Below, one piece after another: positions 1-8,703 of a DNA stretch of 50,607 nt; the stretch's first letter is position 1, and every line of letters starts with the position of its first letter. The notes below the pieces were generated by a model. It searched no databases, was not told where the DNA came from, and saw only the letters and a program-made list of their open reading frames with translations. Source of the DNA: Dolichospermum circinale AWQC310F (GTDB taxonomy: Bacteria > Cyanobacteriota > Cyanobacteriia > Cyanobacteriales > Nostocaceae); NCBI RefSeq assembly GCF_000426925.1, contig NZ_KE384674.1:2740-53346 (forward strand). Direction: 5' to 3'. The translations under genes and the position numbers were made by a program.

Positions 1-318
1 AACCTAGAGGTTGAAATAATTGATACTGATTAATGCCAATGGCGATCGCGCAGTAATTTACCATCCCGTCTTTATCGGCTATTGTTGGCCTGAAATTGCT
101 GTCAGCACGAACCTTTACTATAAAGCTAACTTACGTTTTATAGTTTATATAATTTTAAGTGATTTATAACATAAGTTATTTTTTACACTAAAAAATATTT
201 ATAAAATATTTGCACTCGATTTTAACAATTATTCAATTATTCAGTTCTTTTGATAGTGCCTGATGTTAATTGATCGCTTAGAATAGGAAGGTTGTCAAGA
301 ATTACAATATCCGCTGTC
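1..318. other. Left-edge spacer upstream of rpmF
   Basis: No coding region is visible. The stretch contains a HIP1-type octamer (GCGATCGC, near 43) and is very AT-rich from about 110 to 240, as expected for a promoter region. A purine-rich AGGAAGG at 285-291 lies 27 bases before the rpmF start; this is too far for an ordinary ribosome site at that codon. Confidence 0.5.
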
Positions 319-495
319 ATGGCTGTTCCTAAGAAGAAAACATCAAAATCTAAACGAGATAAACGCCGCGCTACCTGGAGACACAAGGCTGCTGTTGAAG
401 CCCAAAAAGCTATCTCCCTCGGTAAATCCATTTTAAGTGGCCGTTCTAAATTCGTCTATCCAACCGACCAGGAAGAAGAAACTGAAGAATCTTAA
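319..495 (+). CDS. rpmF: 50S ribosomal protein L32
   Basis: Structural protein of the large ribosomal subunit, 58 aa. The N-terminus [17 protein letters not shown] is the hallmark of bacterial/plastid L32, followed by the conserved tryptophan of the RATWRHK segment and an acidic tail. I start at the ATG giving MAVPKKK; an in-frame TTG 27 bases upstream would add nine residues not usual in the family, although the purine-rich AGGAAGG lies directly before that TTG. The zinc-binding cysteines present in some L32 proteins are absent, as is usual for cyanobacterial versions. It is monocistronic and followed by a hairpin. Confidence 0.95.
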   Translation: MAVPKKKTSKSKRDKRRATWRHKAAVEAQKAISLGKSILSGRSKFVYPTDQEEETEES

Positions 496-594
496 AGCAT
501 AATTCCCTAATATATCATAGAGACTTGTGATAAATTTATACTCGTAACGGCTGAGATTTGCATTTTTACCAGATTAGGAAAAATCTAGATTTGT

Positions 595-619
595 GGGGTT
601 TTAGCACAGCTAAAACCCT
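595..619 (+). terminator. Hairpin downstream of rpmF
   Basis: GGGTTTTAGC, a three-base loop ACA, then GCTAAAACCC form a 10-bp perfect stem about 100 bases after rpmF. It is not followed by a clean T run, so it may be a repeat-type palindrome rather than a true intrinsic terminator. Confidence 0.45.
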
Positions 620-780
620 ATCTGTAAAATCAAATAATTCAGCCATTTTGAGTATAGATGAGGATTGGTAGAAAATCCTCATTGCTCTAGGATCTTCCGA
701 ATAATTAACCGCAGATGACTTTTCTATGACCCCAATTCCCGAAATCTATGGTTTTTAGGGTAAATGCGGTTTATTTGTTC

Positions 781-2166
781 TCAAATACCAACAATCCGTT
801 TCAAAAGTGATATTTTACCTTTATAGGGTGCGTATCGCCAATTTATATCCCAAGGCAGGAAGTTTTGTAAAACGCTTTTGTAATGAGAAAAAGTATCAAA
901 ACCCGCTTTACCGTGATAGCAACCCATCCCACTATCACCCACACCCCCAAATGGTAGAGACGAAACAGCAACTTGCATTATTGTGTCCTGAATACATACC
1001 CCACCAGATGATGTTTCCTGTAAAATGCGTTTTTGCAGGTCTTTATTTTCGGAAAATAAATATAAAGCTAGGGGTTTTGGTCTGGAGTTAATTAGGGTAA
1101 TGGCTTCGTTAATATCTGTATATTCAATGATGGGCAAAATTGGACCAAAAATCTCTTCTTTCATTACCTGATCTTCTAAAGAAACATTTTCTAGCAAGGT
1201 GGGAGCAATATAAAGTTCTTCTGGTTGAGTTTCTCCACCAATAATGATTTTACCAGATTGGAGTAAATTAACTAATCTATCAAAATGTTTTTGATGAACA
1301 ATTCTGGCATAATCAGGACTGGTAGCGGGATTTTCACCATAAAATTCCTTGAGACATTTTTGTAAAGCAGCGACTAAATCTGGTTTAATTTTTTTATCTA
1401 CTAATAGATAATCAGGTGCAATACAAGTTTGTCCAGCGTTAATAAATTTTCCCCAAGTAATCCGTTTAGCGGTATGTTCTAAATTAATGTCATGATCAAC
1501 AATACAAGGACTTTTTCCCCCTAATTCCAAAGTAACTGGAGTCAGATGTTTTGCAGCAGCCTCCATGACAATTTTACCAATGGCTGTACCACCAGTAAAA
1601 AAGATGTGATCAAATTTTTGGGCTAGTAACTGTTGACTGGTTTCTACTGCTCCTTGAATGACGGTAATATATTCAGGAGGAAAGTATTTTTGAATCAGTT
1701 TGCTGATTAAATCAGAAGTATGGGGTGCAAGTTCTGAAGGTTTAATGATCGTACAATTTCCCGCAGCGATCGCACCAACTAAAGGTGATATGATTAATTG
1801 AAAGGGATAATTCCAAGGACCAATAATTAATACTACTCCCAATGGTTCTGGACATATCTTAGCGGAATAGGGGAATAAGTCCAGAGGAACGGCTGCTTTT
1901 CGCGGTTTTGTCCAGTTATTGATATGTTTGAGGGCATAATCAATTTCTTTATTAACACCGATTTCTGTAGCGTAACTTTCAAATTCTGGTTTATGTAAAT
2001 CTGCTTTTAATGCTTGGATAATTCCCTCTTTATTCTCAATTACCAACTGTTTGAGGATTTTTAATTGAGAAATCCGAAAAGCTACATCTTTAGTTTTACC
2101 CGTTTGGAAAAACTGCCTTTGTTTACTGATAATATCCAGGGGTTTTGATAGTTCGGTAGTAAGCAT
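781..2166 (-). CDS. NAD(P)-dependent aldehyde dehydrogenase, ALDH3-like
   Basis: Oxidises aldehydes to carboxylic acids with NAD(P)+. At 461 aa it has the length of the ALDH3 (fatty aldehyde) branch, which lacks the N-terminal extension of ALDH1/2. Visible motifs are the GPWNYP segment near residue 116, the cofactor-contacting IKPSE (141-145), FFTGG (189-193), the general base in TLELGGKSP (Glu214), the catalytic Cys in GQTC (Cys248), and EEIFGPILP. In cyanobacteria this class is thought to oxidise fatty aldehydes from membrane lipid turnover or the alkane pathway; that role is inferred here. A hydrophobic C-terminal tail may associate with membrane. It has no obvious operon partner. Confidence 0.9.
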   Translation of the reverse strand: MLTTELSKPLDIISKQRQFFQTGKTKDVAFRISQLKILKQLVIENKEGIIQALKADLHKPEFESYATEIGVNKEIDYALKHINNWTKPRKAAVPLDLFPYSAKICPEPLGVVLIIGPWNYPFQLIISPLVGAIAAGNCTIIKPSELAPHTSDLISKLIQKYFPPEYITVIQGAVETSQQLLAQKFDHIFFTGGTAIGKIVMEAAAKHLTPVTLELGGKSPCIVDHDINLEHTAKRITWGKFINAGQTCIAPDYLLVDKKIKPDLVAALQKCLKEFYGENPATSPDYARIVHQKHFDRLVNLLQSGKIIIGGETQPEELYIAPTLLENVSLEDQVMKEEIFGPILPIIEYTDINEAITLINSRPKPLALYLFSENKDLQKRILQETSSGGVCIQDTIMQVAVSSLPFGGVGDSGMGCYHGKAGFDTFSHYKSVLQNFLPWDINWRYAPYKGKISLLKRIVGI

Positions 2167-2261
2167 TTTTTGTTGATAACTAGGTGATAAAATTCGGAAA
2201 TTCTAGAAAAATTATTATTAATGCAGATGTTTTTTACTGCATTAATAACAACATTTAAACT

Positions 2262-2636
2262 CTATGGTAATAATTGCTCAAACTCAGCCAGTGAAGGAAT
2301 AGAAATTGCTCTTTTTAAGAGTGTTTTCAAAACAGATGAATCATTGATATTATTCACTGCATTAATAATAGTTATTGGTACTTGACCAAATCTTGTTTCT
2401 AAGACTTCAATCACGCTATCTTGACTACTTTGAATGACTCCTAACTGACGACCTTCTTGCAGACCTTCCTCAATTCCTTCTTGTTTAGCTAATCTTTCAA
2501 TACTGGTTACATAGCGCATTTTTCTAGCCTCTTCGTAACTTTTGATTTCTGTTTTAAAACTAATTGCCAATTCTTCAGGTAAGACCATTATCCAATCAAT
2601 AAACCGGAATAATTGTCTAATATCTTGCCGACTCAA
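2262..2636 (-). pseudogene. Rpn-family nuclease/transposase, C-terminal fragment
   Basis: The readable part carries the signature SRQDIRQLFRFIDW followed by the charged coiled segment KQEGIEEGLQEGRQLG. This is typical of the C-terminal third of Rpn (recombination-promoting nuclease, PD-(D/E)XK transposase-like) proteins, usually about 250-300 aa. The N-terminal nuclease core is missing. The frame stays open upstream (reading ILLESGL before SRQD) until it runs into the 3' end of ureC, so the truncation point is at or inside the ureC terminus. A TTG is the only plausible start. I regard it as a decayed remnant riding behind the urease operon, not an active nuclease. Confidence 0.7.
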
Positions 2637-2665
2637 ACCGCTTTCTAAGAGGATTCTGACATAAA

Positions 2666-4372
2666 TTAAAACAGAAAGTATCTTTGTGCCATAGGTAAAA
2701 CTGTCGCCGGTTCACAAGTTAATAATTCACCATCTGCGCGAACTTCGTAGGTTTCCGAATCTACTTCCATAAGAGGTAAAGCATCATTTAATTTCATATC
2801 CTTTTTAGTTAATTGACGAGTTCCCGAAACAGCAATTGCTAACTTTTTCAATCCTAATTGTTGGGGAATTTCTCTTTCTAAAGCTACTTGAGACACAAAA
2901 GTTAATGATGTCGCATTTCTCGCACCAGCAAAACTGCCAAACATGGGGCGCATATAAACAGGCTGGGGTGTAGGAATACTAGCATTAGCATCGCCCATTT
3001 GTGACCAAGCAATCATACCACCTTTAATGACAATTTCCGGTTTGACACCAAAAAAAGCAGGTTTCCACAAACATAAATCCGCTAACTTTCCCACTTCTAC
3101 AGACCCCACATATTCAGAAATTCCATGGGTAATCGCTGGATTAATAGTATATTTTGCTATATATCTTTTTGCTCGAAAATTGTCTGCATTGCTATCCTTA
3201 CCAAGGCTTCCGCGTTGCAGTTTCATTTTATGGGCAGTTTGCCAAGTTCTAATTATTACCTCACCAACGCGCCCCATCGCTTGGGAATCGGAAGCAATCA
3301 TACTAAACGCGCCTAAGTCGTGCAGAATATCCTCAGCAGCAATAGTTTCTCTACGGATACGAGACTCAGCAAAAGATACATCTTCAGGAATAGCGGGATC
3401 AAGATGATGACACACCATTAACATATCTAAGTGTTCATCTAGGGTATTAACGGTGTAAGGACGGGTAGGGTTGGTAGAAGAGGGTAAAACGTTACTTTGT
3501 CCGCAAACCTTAATAATATCCGGTGCGTGTCCTCCTCCAGCCCCCTCGGTGTGGTAAGTGTGAATAGCACGATGTTTAAAAGCCGCAATTGTATCTTCCA
3601 CAAAGCCAGCTTCGTTTAACGTATCCGTATGGATTGCTACTTGTATATCATATTCATCAGCCACCGTTAAACAAGTATCAATAGTTGCAGGATTTGTTCC
3701 CCAGTCCTCATGGAGTTTTAACCCTATTACCCCCGCTTCAATTTGTTCTATCAGTCCTTGAGGTTGACTAGTATTACCTTTTCCTAAAAATCCCAAATTA
3801 ACAGGAAAAGCGTCCGCCGCTTGCAACATTCTGTAAATATTCCATGGTCCTGGAGTACAAGTTGTGGCATTTGTTCCCGTAGCTGGTCCTGTACCACCAC
3901 CGATCATCGTCGTAATACCTGATGCAATGGCTACATCAATTTGTTGGGGACAGATAAAATGGATATGGGTATCAATTCCTCCCGCAGTCAGAATCATTCC
4001 TTCTCCGGCTAAAGCTTCCGTTCCTGGTCCAATAATGATATCTATATTATCTTGAATATAGGGATTTCCGGCTTTACCAATTTTGTAAATTTTACCATTT
4101 TTAATCCCAATATCTGCCTTGACAATACCCCACCAATCGAGAATTAAAGCATTAGTAATCACTAAATCTACAGCACCATCACTATTAGAAATTGGGGATT
4201 GTCCCATACCATCTCTAATCACTTTTCCGCCGCCAAATTTCACCTCATCTCCATAATTTGTGAAGTCTTTTTCTACTTCGATAAATAATTCTGTATCTGC
4301 TAATCTAATTCTGTCTCCTACTGTTGGTCCGTAGGTTTCGGCGTAGGCTTGGCGGTTCATTTTGTATGACAT
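2666..4372 (-). CDS. ureC: Urease subunit alpha (catalytic)
   Basis: Catalytic subunit of urease, which hydrolyses urea to ammonia and carbamate at a dinickel centre in the cytoplasm. Length (568 aa) is normal. Nickel ligands are visible: His136/His138 in THIHF, the carbamylated Lys219 in GLKLHEDW, His248 in AIHTDT, His274 in TYHTEG and Asp362 in IASDS. The flap residues lie in the CHHLDP segment near 321-326. The start [10 protein letters not shown] is preceded by AGGAT; a second Met four codons in is possible. It is the last intact gene of ureD-ureA-ureB-ureC and ends in the conserved MAQRYFLF, so the Rpn fragment behind it did not alter the protein. Confidence 0.98.
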   Translation of the reverse strand: MSYKMNRQAYAETYGPTVGDRIRLADTELFIEVEKDFTNYGDEVKFGGGKVIRDGMGQSPISNSDGAVDLVITNALILDWWGIVKADIGIKNGKIYKIGKAGNPYIQDNIDIIIGPGTEALAGEGMILTAGGIDTHIHFICPQQIDVAIASGITTMIGGGTGPATGTNATTCTPGPWNIYRMLQAADAFPVNLGFLGKGNTSQPQGLIEQIEAGVIGLKLHEDWGTNPATIDTCLTVADEYDIQVAIHTDTLNEAGFVEDTIAAFKHRAIHTYHTEGAGGGHAPDIIKVCGQSNVLPSSTNPTRPYTVNTLDEHLDMLMVCHHLDPAIPEDVSFAESRIRRETIAAEDILHDLGAFSMIASDSQAMGRVGEVIIRTWQTAHKMKLQRGSLGKDSNADNFRAKRYIAKYTINPAITHGISEYVGSVEVGKLADLCLWKPAFFGVKPEIVIKGGMIAWSQMGDANASIPTPQPVYMRPMFGSFAGARNATSLTFVSQVALEREIPQQLGLKKLAIAVSGTRQLTKKDMKLNDALPLMEVDSETYEVRADGELLTCEPATVLPMAQRYFLF

Positions 4373-4414
4373 ATTTTTATCCTTTTTTGATCACGTTTCC
4401 GGTGCAGAAAAAAT

Positions 4415-4720
4415 TTACAGATTTCCGTCAATTTTGTTATTAAAGCCATAGATTTGGCGGCTACCAACTAGAGGAATTAATGTGATTTCCTTTTCGTCTC
4501 CCGGTTCAAATCTGACTGCTGTACCTGCGGGAATATCTAATCTCATTCCTCGCGCTTTTTCTCTATCAAAATGTAGAAAACTATTAACTTCGTAAAAATG
4601 AAAATGTGAACCGATTTGAATTGGTCTATCTCCTGTATTTGCTACTACTAATTTAGTAGTTGGACGATTTGCATTTAATTCTATTTCTCCTACTGGGGTA
4701 ATAATTTCTCCGGGGATCAT
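4415..4720 (-). CDS. ureB: Urease subunit beta
   Basis: Structural beta subunit, 101 aa, forming the (ABC)3 urease complex with UreA and UreC. Typical landmarks are MIPGEI at the N-terminus, the [13 protein letters not shown] segment, the [16 protein letters not shown] motif and the C-terminal GFN. The start has an AGGAG ribosome site 10-15 bases upstream. It lies 42 bases before ureC. Upstream, instead of following ureA directly as in related operons, it is separated from ureA by about 800 bases of unrelated decayed sequence in the same orientation, so transcription from the ureD promoter could still reach it. Confidence 0.97.
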   Translation of the reverse strand: MIPGEIITPVGEIELNANRPTTKLVVANTGDRPIQIGSHFHFYEVNSFLHFDREKARGMRLDIPAGTAVRFEPGDEKEITLIPLVGSRQIYGFNNKIDGNL

Positions 4721-4738
4721 AATCTCATTTCTCCTAAG

Positions 4739-4866
4739 TTACAAATTTTCTAAGAATTGGACAAATGGTTTAAATGCTTGAGGACATAGTTCGGCTATAT
4801 CTTGATATCTTGCATTTGCTAATATTTTTGGTGCATCTAAACGACCATCATACTTTTTACCACATT
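4739..4866 (-). pseudogene. C-terminal tail of a second gene (possible DUF4276-like partner)
   Basis: Reading the minus strand one frame away from the AAA fragment gives an open tail that includes KKYDGRLDAPKILANARYQD and a CPQAFKPF segment and ends in a TAA directly before the ureB ribosome site. It has no start of its own. The pattern (a basic Tyr-Asp stretch, an Asp-x-Pro, a late Cys-Pro-x-x-F) resembles the C-terminus of DUF4276 proteins, which often accompany AAA/OLD-type ATPases. That family assignment is from memory and only an inference. It looks like the surviving end of a partner gene whose body was deleted together with the ATPase C-terminus. Confidence 0.45.
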
Positions 4867-5490
4867 CTCGAATTCATGTAAAATTGGTTCTTGTTCAATG
4901 GGAACTGATTGACGAATTTTCTGATTTGCGATGTTGAAAGAACTATAAAATCTCCAATCAAGAATATACTCACGTAAGTTATATAAAGCTTCCAGTGATG
5001 GATTTGTCATTGCACTTAAAGCAAGCTGATTAAGTCGTTTTAATGCAATTTCTTGTTTTGTAAATTTTTTGGTTTTTGGATCTTGAACAACTCCTTTATT
5101 ACCTTGAATATCCATATATATGTATGGAGTCTTGTGTGTGTTACCAAAAGGCTTAGATGATTCTACTCTTTCATAGGAAACTTGAATTCGACCAACCGGA
5201 CCCATAAGTTCTCCTAAATATCTAATACCAATTGGAAGACTAGTATCAATTTCTATATTCCATTCAAATTTAGCTGGTCCTGGAATATGAAAAATCTGCT
5301 GACCAATAGAACCAGAAATAATTTCTGGAGGGATATCATAATAAAGACTATCTCGCAAAAATTTGAGAAATTCAAATAAACTTGATTTCCCAGCACCATT
5401 AGCACCAACAATAATTTCTAGTGTTTGTAACTGTGCTTCAAAATTTCTAAAAGGACGATAACCTTGAATATTGATTGATGTTAATCTCAT
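4837..5490 (-). pseudogene. Truncated AAA (SMC/OLD-like) ATPase inside the urease operon
   Basis: The N-terminus is a clear RecF/SMC/OLD-type ATPase start: LTSINIQGYRPFRNFE, then Walker A GANGAGKSS at about residues 29-37. The protein stops after 217 aa, whereas this family normally runs to about 370-400 aa with ABC signature, Walker B (IDEP) and a His switch; none is present. After PILHE the sequence changes character and enters a frame overlapping the tail described at 4739-4866, which suggests one internal deletion joining two neighbouring genes. Such ATPases are common in anti-phage and toxin-like gene pairs. It is almost certainly non-functional as an ATPase. Confidence 0.75.
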
Positions 5491-5533
5491 GTTGTTTTTC
5501 CTAGATTTGTACTTTCTCCTATTTTAATCTTTT

Positions 5534-5836
5534 CTAACGAATGGGATTATGTACAGTTACCAACTTAGTTCCGTCAGGGAAAGTGGCTTCTACCTGAACA
5601 TCATCAATCATTTCTGGTACACCTTCCATAACATCATCTCGTGTTAATAAAGTCGTGCCATAACTCATTAAATCTGCCACAGTTTGACCATCTCTTGCAC
5701 CTTCTAAAATAGCAGCAGAAATCAAAGCCACTGCTTCAGGATAATTCAATTTTAAACCTCTATTTTTCCTTCTTTCCGCGACTAAAGCAGCGGTAAAAAT
5801 TAATAATTTATCTTTTTCCTGGGGTGTAAGCTGCAT
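5534..5836 (-). CDS. ureA: Urease subunit gamma
   Basis: Gamma subunit, 100 aa, starting [20 protein letters not shown], the standard family N-terminus, with AGAGGAAAC as ribosome site just upstream. A longer reading beginning inside ureD adds 22 residues with no family support, so I reject it. Conserved [10 protein letters not shown] and the [14 protein letters not shown]-terminus are present. It lies 31 bases after ureD, which implies co-transcription. The normal ureA-ureB junction is disrupted by the AAA fragment. Confidence 0.97.
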   Translation of the reverse strand: MQLTPQEKDKLLIFTAALVAERRKNRGLKLNYPEAVALISAAILEGARDGQTVADLMSYGTTLLTRDDVMEGVPEMIDDVQVEATFPDGTKLVTVHNPIR

Positions 5837-5867
5837 TTTTGTTTCCTCTGTACTTGAAGTGGTTGGT

Positions 5868-6707
5868 TTAAATTTGCCATACTCTAGGAATACAATTACC
5901 ACGATTTTGATAATTTATTCGTAAACTTTGCCAAATATTTGTAAACCAATTTCTCACTTCTGATATAGAATGACCACGATAGCGACATAAAAATCCCTGT
6001 TGTAAGCGAGTTACTCCAGAAAAATTATTTTCAATGATTAAAGAACGGGCTTTGTCAATCATTTCTCCAGAAACGGAATTTCCTACCCAAACCAAAGTCC
6101 CAACAACCGGGTTTCCTGCTAACCCGTGAGGACTGTAAAATACTTCTTCATTACCAGGGATGATTTGTCTATCAATCCATAATGGTATATCATTTTGCCA
6201 TATTTCTGTGTGCGATCGCATCTCTCCCCCTAAAAATTTTTCACCTCTAGCACTGCGTCCAAATCGCATAATTTCCCAGCCTAAATAATTGGCATTTTTA
6301 CCTAATTCTACCCGCAAATCTTGGCGATAAATTGCCCCATTAAATAAAATAGTTTCTTGGGGTAAATATTCTAAATGACTATGATCATTAACTTGGATAT
6401 TGACAATTTGTCTTGCTGGTAAGCCCTGACTACGATATATTTTACTTGCGGCTGCGGTGGTAATTAAGGCGTTTGTCTGGGGTTGGAGGTGAATATCAGA
6501 TGTCAGGCGATCGCCCCCCAAAATGCCCCCAGCCGTGTGTAAAATCACTGTATGGCAAATTTCTTCTCCTTCCGGGTAAAAGGGTCGTTGTACCTTAAAA
6601 GGTGCTTGATGGTGGTTGTAAACTAATTGAGTGGAATTTTGGCAATTAGCATAGACTAAATTAAGTTTTCCATGCCAACTTTTATCTATTGGACTGTTAA
6701 TAATCAT
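5868..6707 (-). CDS. ureD: Urease accessory protein UreD
   Basis: Chaperone that binds apo-urease and, with UreF and UreG, delivers nickel and CO2 to the active site. At 279 aa it has normal length. Typical landmarks are the [12 protein letters not shown] motif near residues 57-68, [22 protein letters not shown] and the C-terminal WQSLR segment. It is the first gene of the operon, so the urease promoter should lie in the AT-rich spacer upstream, shared divergently with the ParA gene. The partner genes ureE, ureF and ureG are not in this window and must be elsewhere. Confidence 0.95.
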   Translation of the reverse strand: MIINSPIDKSWHGKLNLVYANCQNSTQLVYNHHQAPFKVQRPFYPEGEEICHTVILHTAGGILGGDRLTSDIHLQPQTNALITTAAASKIYRSQGLPARQIVNIQVNDHSHLEYLPQETILFNGAIYRQDLRVELGKNANYLGWEIMRFGRSARGEKFLGGEMRSHTEIWQNDIPLWIDRQIIPGNEEVFYSPHGLAGNPVVGTLVWVGNSVSGEMIDKARSLIIENNFSGVTRLQQGFLCRYRGHSISEVRNWFTNIWQSLRINYQNRGNCIPRVWQI

Positions 6708-7066
6708 TGCTAGAAGAAATAGATTTTATCTAATTTCAATTTTATAGCATTTTTGATTTATTTTTAATAAATACGGTTGTAGTTACTACTATTAAATAAA
6801 TTATCGTCAGGTTGGTAATTCAAAAATTTTATCAGTACCTAATCAGGTTCTATTTTAACTAAATCATTTTTTAAAAAACCACCTAATTACGTATTTATAT
6901 TTAGAAGCTTTCAGGATAGGTAATTAATTTTTTGCAATCATTGCCTAAGTAAGATGTTGCTTTCACAGTCCATAACTACAATATGAAAAATTAACCTGTT
7001 GCCTTCACACTATTTTCGGTCAAAATATAATAGAATTTCCATAAGTACAGCATCTACGAAAAAAAT
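6708..7066. other. Divergent promoter region, ureD / parA-like
   Basis: AT-rich spacer with no gene. It must carry the promoters of the leftward urease operon and the rightward ParA gene. A small inverted repeat GTAGT-T-ACTAC is at 6779-6789. GTA followed by TAC with seven bases between occurs near 7046-7058; spacing one short of the NtcA consensus makes it unconvincing. Confidence 0.4.
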
Positions 7067-7939
7067 ATGACAGCTAAAGTAATTAGTGTTTGTAATCTCA
7101 AGGGTGGAGTTGGTAAAACTACCATCGTTATGGCCTTGTCAGAGTATTTAGCAGGGGATACCATGTATGGTCAGCGGGTTCTTGCTATTGATTTAGACCC
7201 TCAATGTAACTTAACTACCGCCTTAATGTCTGAACAGGTCTGGGAATGGCAATATAATTATCTAGGATTGACATTACCCTTTTTATTTAAAAATGCTGAC
7301 CATTTTTTAAGCGATGGTAATTATCAGAAATTTATCGTCAAAGAAGAAGTTTCTAATGTCAGAAATAAAAACTCTTTTAAGAGTCTACATCTAATTCCTA
7401 GTAGTTCCAAATTATTTGAACTTCAGGAAGATTTTCCAGAAACTTCTGTGGCAATTTTACGTCAAATTATCAATCCATTATTAACAGAATATGACTACAT
7501 TTTAATAGATTGTCCACCCAGTATTAATAATATTATCAAAAGTGCCTTTTATGCCAGTGATTACTGTATTATACCCTGTGTTCCCAGCCGAATGTCAATT
7601 CACGGTTTAGAACTATTACTAAAACAGATTGAGAAGTTTAATCAAGATTATCAACATGACCTCAACCCCATAGGAACTCTAATTTCTCGTTATAATGGTA
7701 CTGTTTCTCAAACACAGAATTTGAATTTTATTATTGTCAATCCTTTTTTCCCACCAACTTTCTCTAATAAAATCCCAGAAAGAGCGAAAATTGCGGAAAG
7801 TTTAGATTTCAGTATGCAGCTAACATACAAACAAAAATATGGTGATATTCATGATGTTATGGTAAAACTAACTCAGGAATTTATCCAAAGACTAAATCAC
7901 AATTCTGTTAATCTGCTACCAATGGTAGGTTTAGCATAA
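7067..7939 (+). CDS. ParA/MinD-family ATPase without a ParB partner
   Basis: Deviant Walker A ATPase of the ParA/Soj class, 290 aa. KGGVGKTT at residues 12-19 contains the signature lysine, LAIDLDPQ (39-46) is the Walker A' region, and ILIDCPP (145-151) is Walker B. Such proteins dimerise on ATP and bind DNA or membrane to position cargo such as plasmids, chromosomes, carboxysomes or receptor arrays. No ParB-like gene, parS-like repeat or McdB-type partner follows; the next gene is convergent. Its cargo cannot be deduced from context. Confidence 0.88.
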   Translation: MTAKVISVCNLKGGVGKTTIVMALSEYLAGDTMYGQRVLAIDLDPQCNLTTALMSEQVWEWQYNYLGLTLPFLFKNADHFLSDGNYQKFIVKEEVSNVRNKNSFKSLHLIPSSSKLFELQEDFPETSVAILRQIINPLLTEYDYILIDCPPSINNIIKSAFYASDYCIIPCVPSRMSIHGLELLLKQIEKFNQDYQHDLNPIGTLISRYNGTVSQTQNLNFIIVNPFFPPTFSNKIPERAKIAESLDFSMQLTYKQKYGDIHDVMVKLTQEFIQRLNHNSVNLLPMVGLA

Positions 7940-8061
7940 ACATCAGGTTGTCACCCTATATCTCGTCCTGTTTTCTCTTGTTTGTTAGGTTTTGAATATG
8001 TTGGATTCTTGCCAATTTTACATCATTCTATCAACAGCAGAGGATTCTCATAGTCGAAAGT

Positions 8062-8703
8062 TTAGCAGCACAAAGACACCAAAAAAATGACAATTCCTCC
8101 AGATATCAACAAAATTCCTAACCAAATTAAAGGTTGTGTTAACCCAATTGTTCTCCCTTCCTGCTTTGAAGTCCCATTCTGTACCCCTTGAGGAGTATTA
8201 ACAACCTTTCCCGTAGCCACAGTCACAAGAAACTTTAACTCAAAAGGTAGAAAACTCCCGGCAGTCACAGGTGTACCACTCAATTGCAACTGATAAGCAC
8301 CTGGTTTAGGAAAAATAAATTCTGCTCCTGGTATGCCTTGATACCGTTCAGCCTGAATGGGTTTTAATGGAGGTTGAATTAATGCCGGTTCTCCTGTGAC
8401 ATGAGGTTCAGCATAAATAGCTAATTGACAATGACAATCTTTTAAAGGAATTACCTGACCACCTTTACGGGTCAGGAGAAACCAAGCTGGAGTAACTTCT
8501 CCAGCGCGGGGACTATCATTAGGTTCTAAGTGGACAGTACCACCTACGTCTGCTGATATTTTTACTGTATGGGCTAAAACTTGAGTATTTTTAGTGACTA
8601 TTAAACTAGATAAAACCAATAATAATAGATACTTTATTTTGCTTTCGTGACCAGCAAAAATAGTGAAGATCTTTAATCTACCGCGATTTCTTGGGAGGAA
8701 CAT
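8062..8703 (-). CDS. Exported, membrane-anchored partner protein with predicted N-terminal His
   Basis: 213 aa, family not recognised. An N-terminal hydrophobic segment ending in QVLA looks like a signal peptide; cleavage there would leave a mature protein beginning HTVKISAD. The middle is a probable beta-sandwich with one CHC pair (DCHCQL) and a GAYQLQLSG strand, and the C-terminus is a single membrane helix (about 190-210). An N-terminal His, a periplasmic beta domain and a tail anchor recall copper-binding CopC/YtkA-like proteins, but this is inference. The ATG overlaps the end of the upstream membrane gene by 26 bases, so the two are translationally coupled and probably work together. Confidence 0.75.
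   Translation of the reverse strand: MFLPRNRGRLKIFTIFAGHESKIKYLLLLVLSSLIVTKNTQVLAHTVKISADVGGTVHLEPNDSPRAGEVTPAWFLLTRKGGQVIPLKDCHCQLAIYAEPHVTGEPALIQPPLKPIQAERYQGIPGAEFIFPKPGAYQLQLSGTPVTAGSFLPFELKFLVTVATGKVVNTPQGVQNGTSKQEGRTIGLTQPLIWLGILLISGGIVIFLVSLCC

Noticed and set aside
7046-7058. GTA-N7-TAC just before the ParA gene
   Set aside because: Spacing is one base short of the NtcA consensus, and it lies too close to the start codon for activation.
7067-7939. Plasmid partition locus (parABS)
   Set aside because: Only the ParA-type ATPase is present; no ParB gene or parS-like repeats, and all surroundings are chromosomal housekeeping genes.
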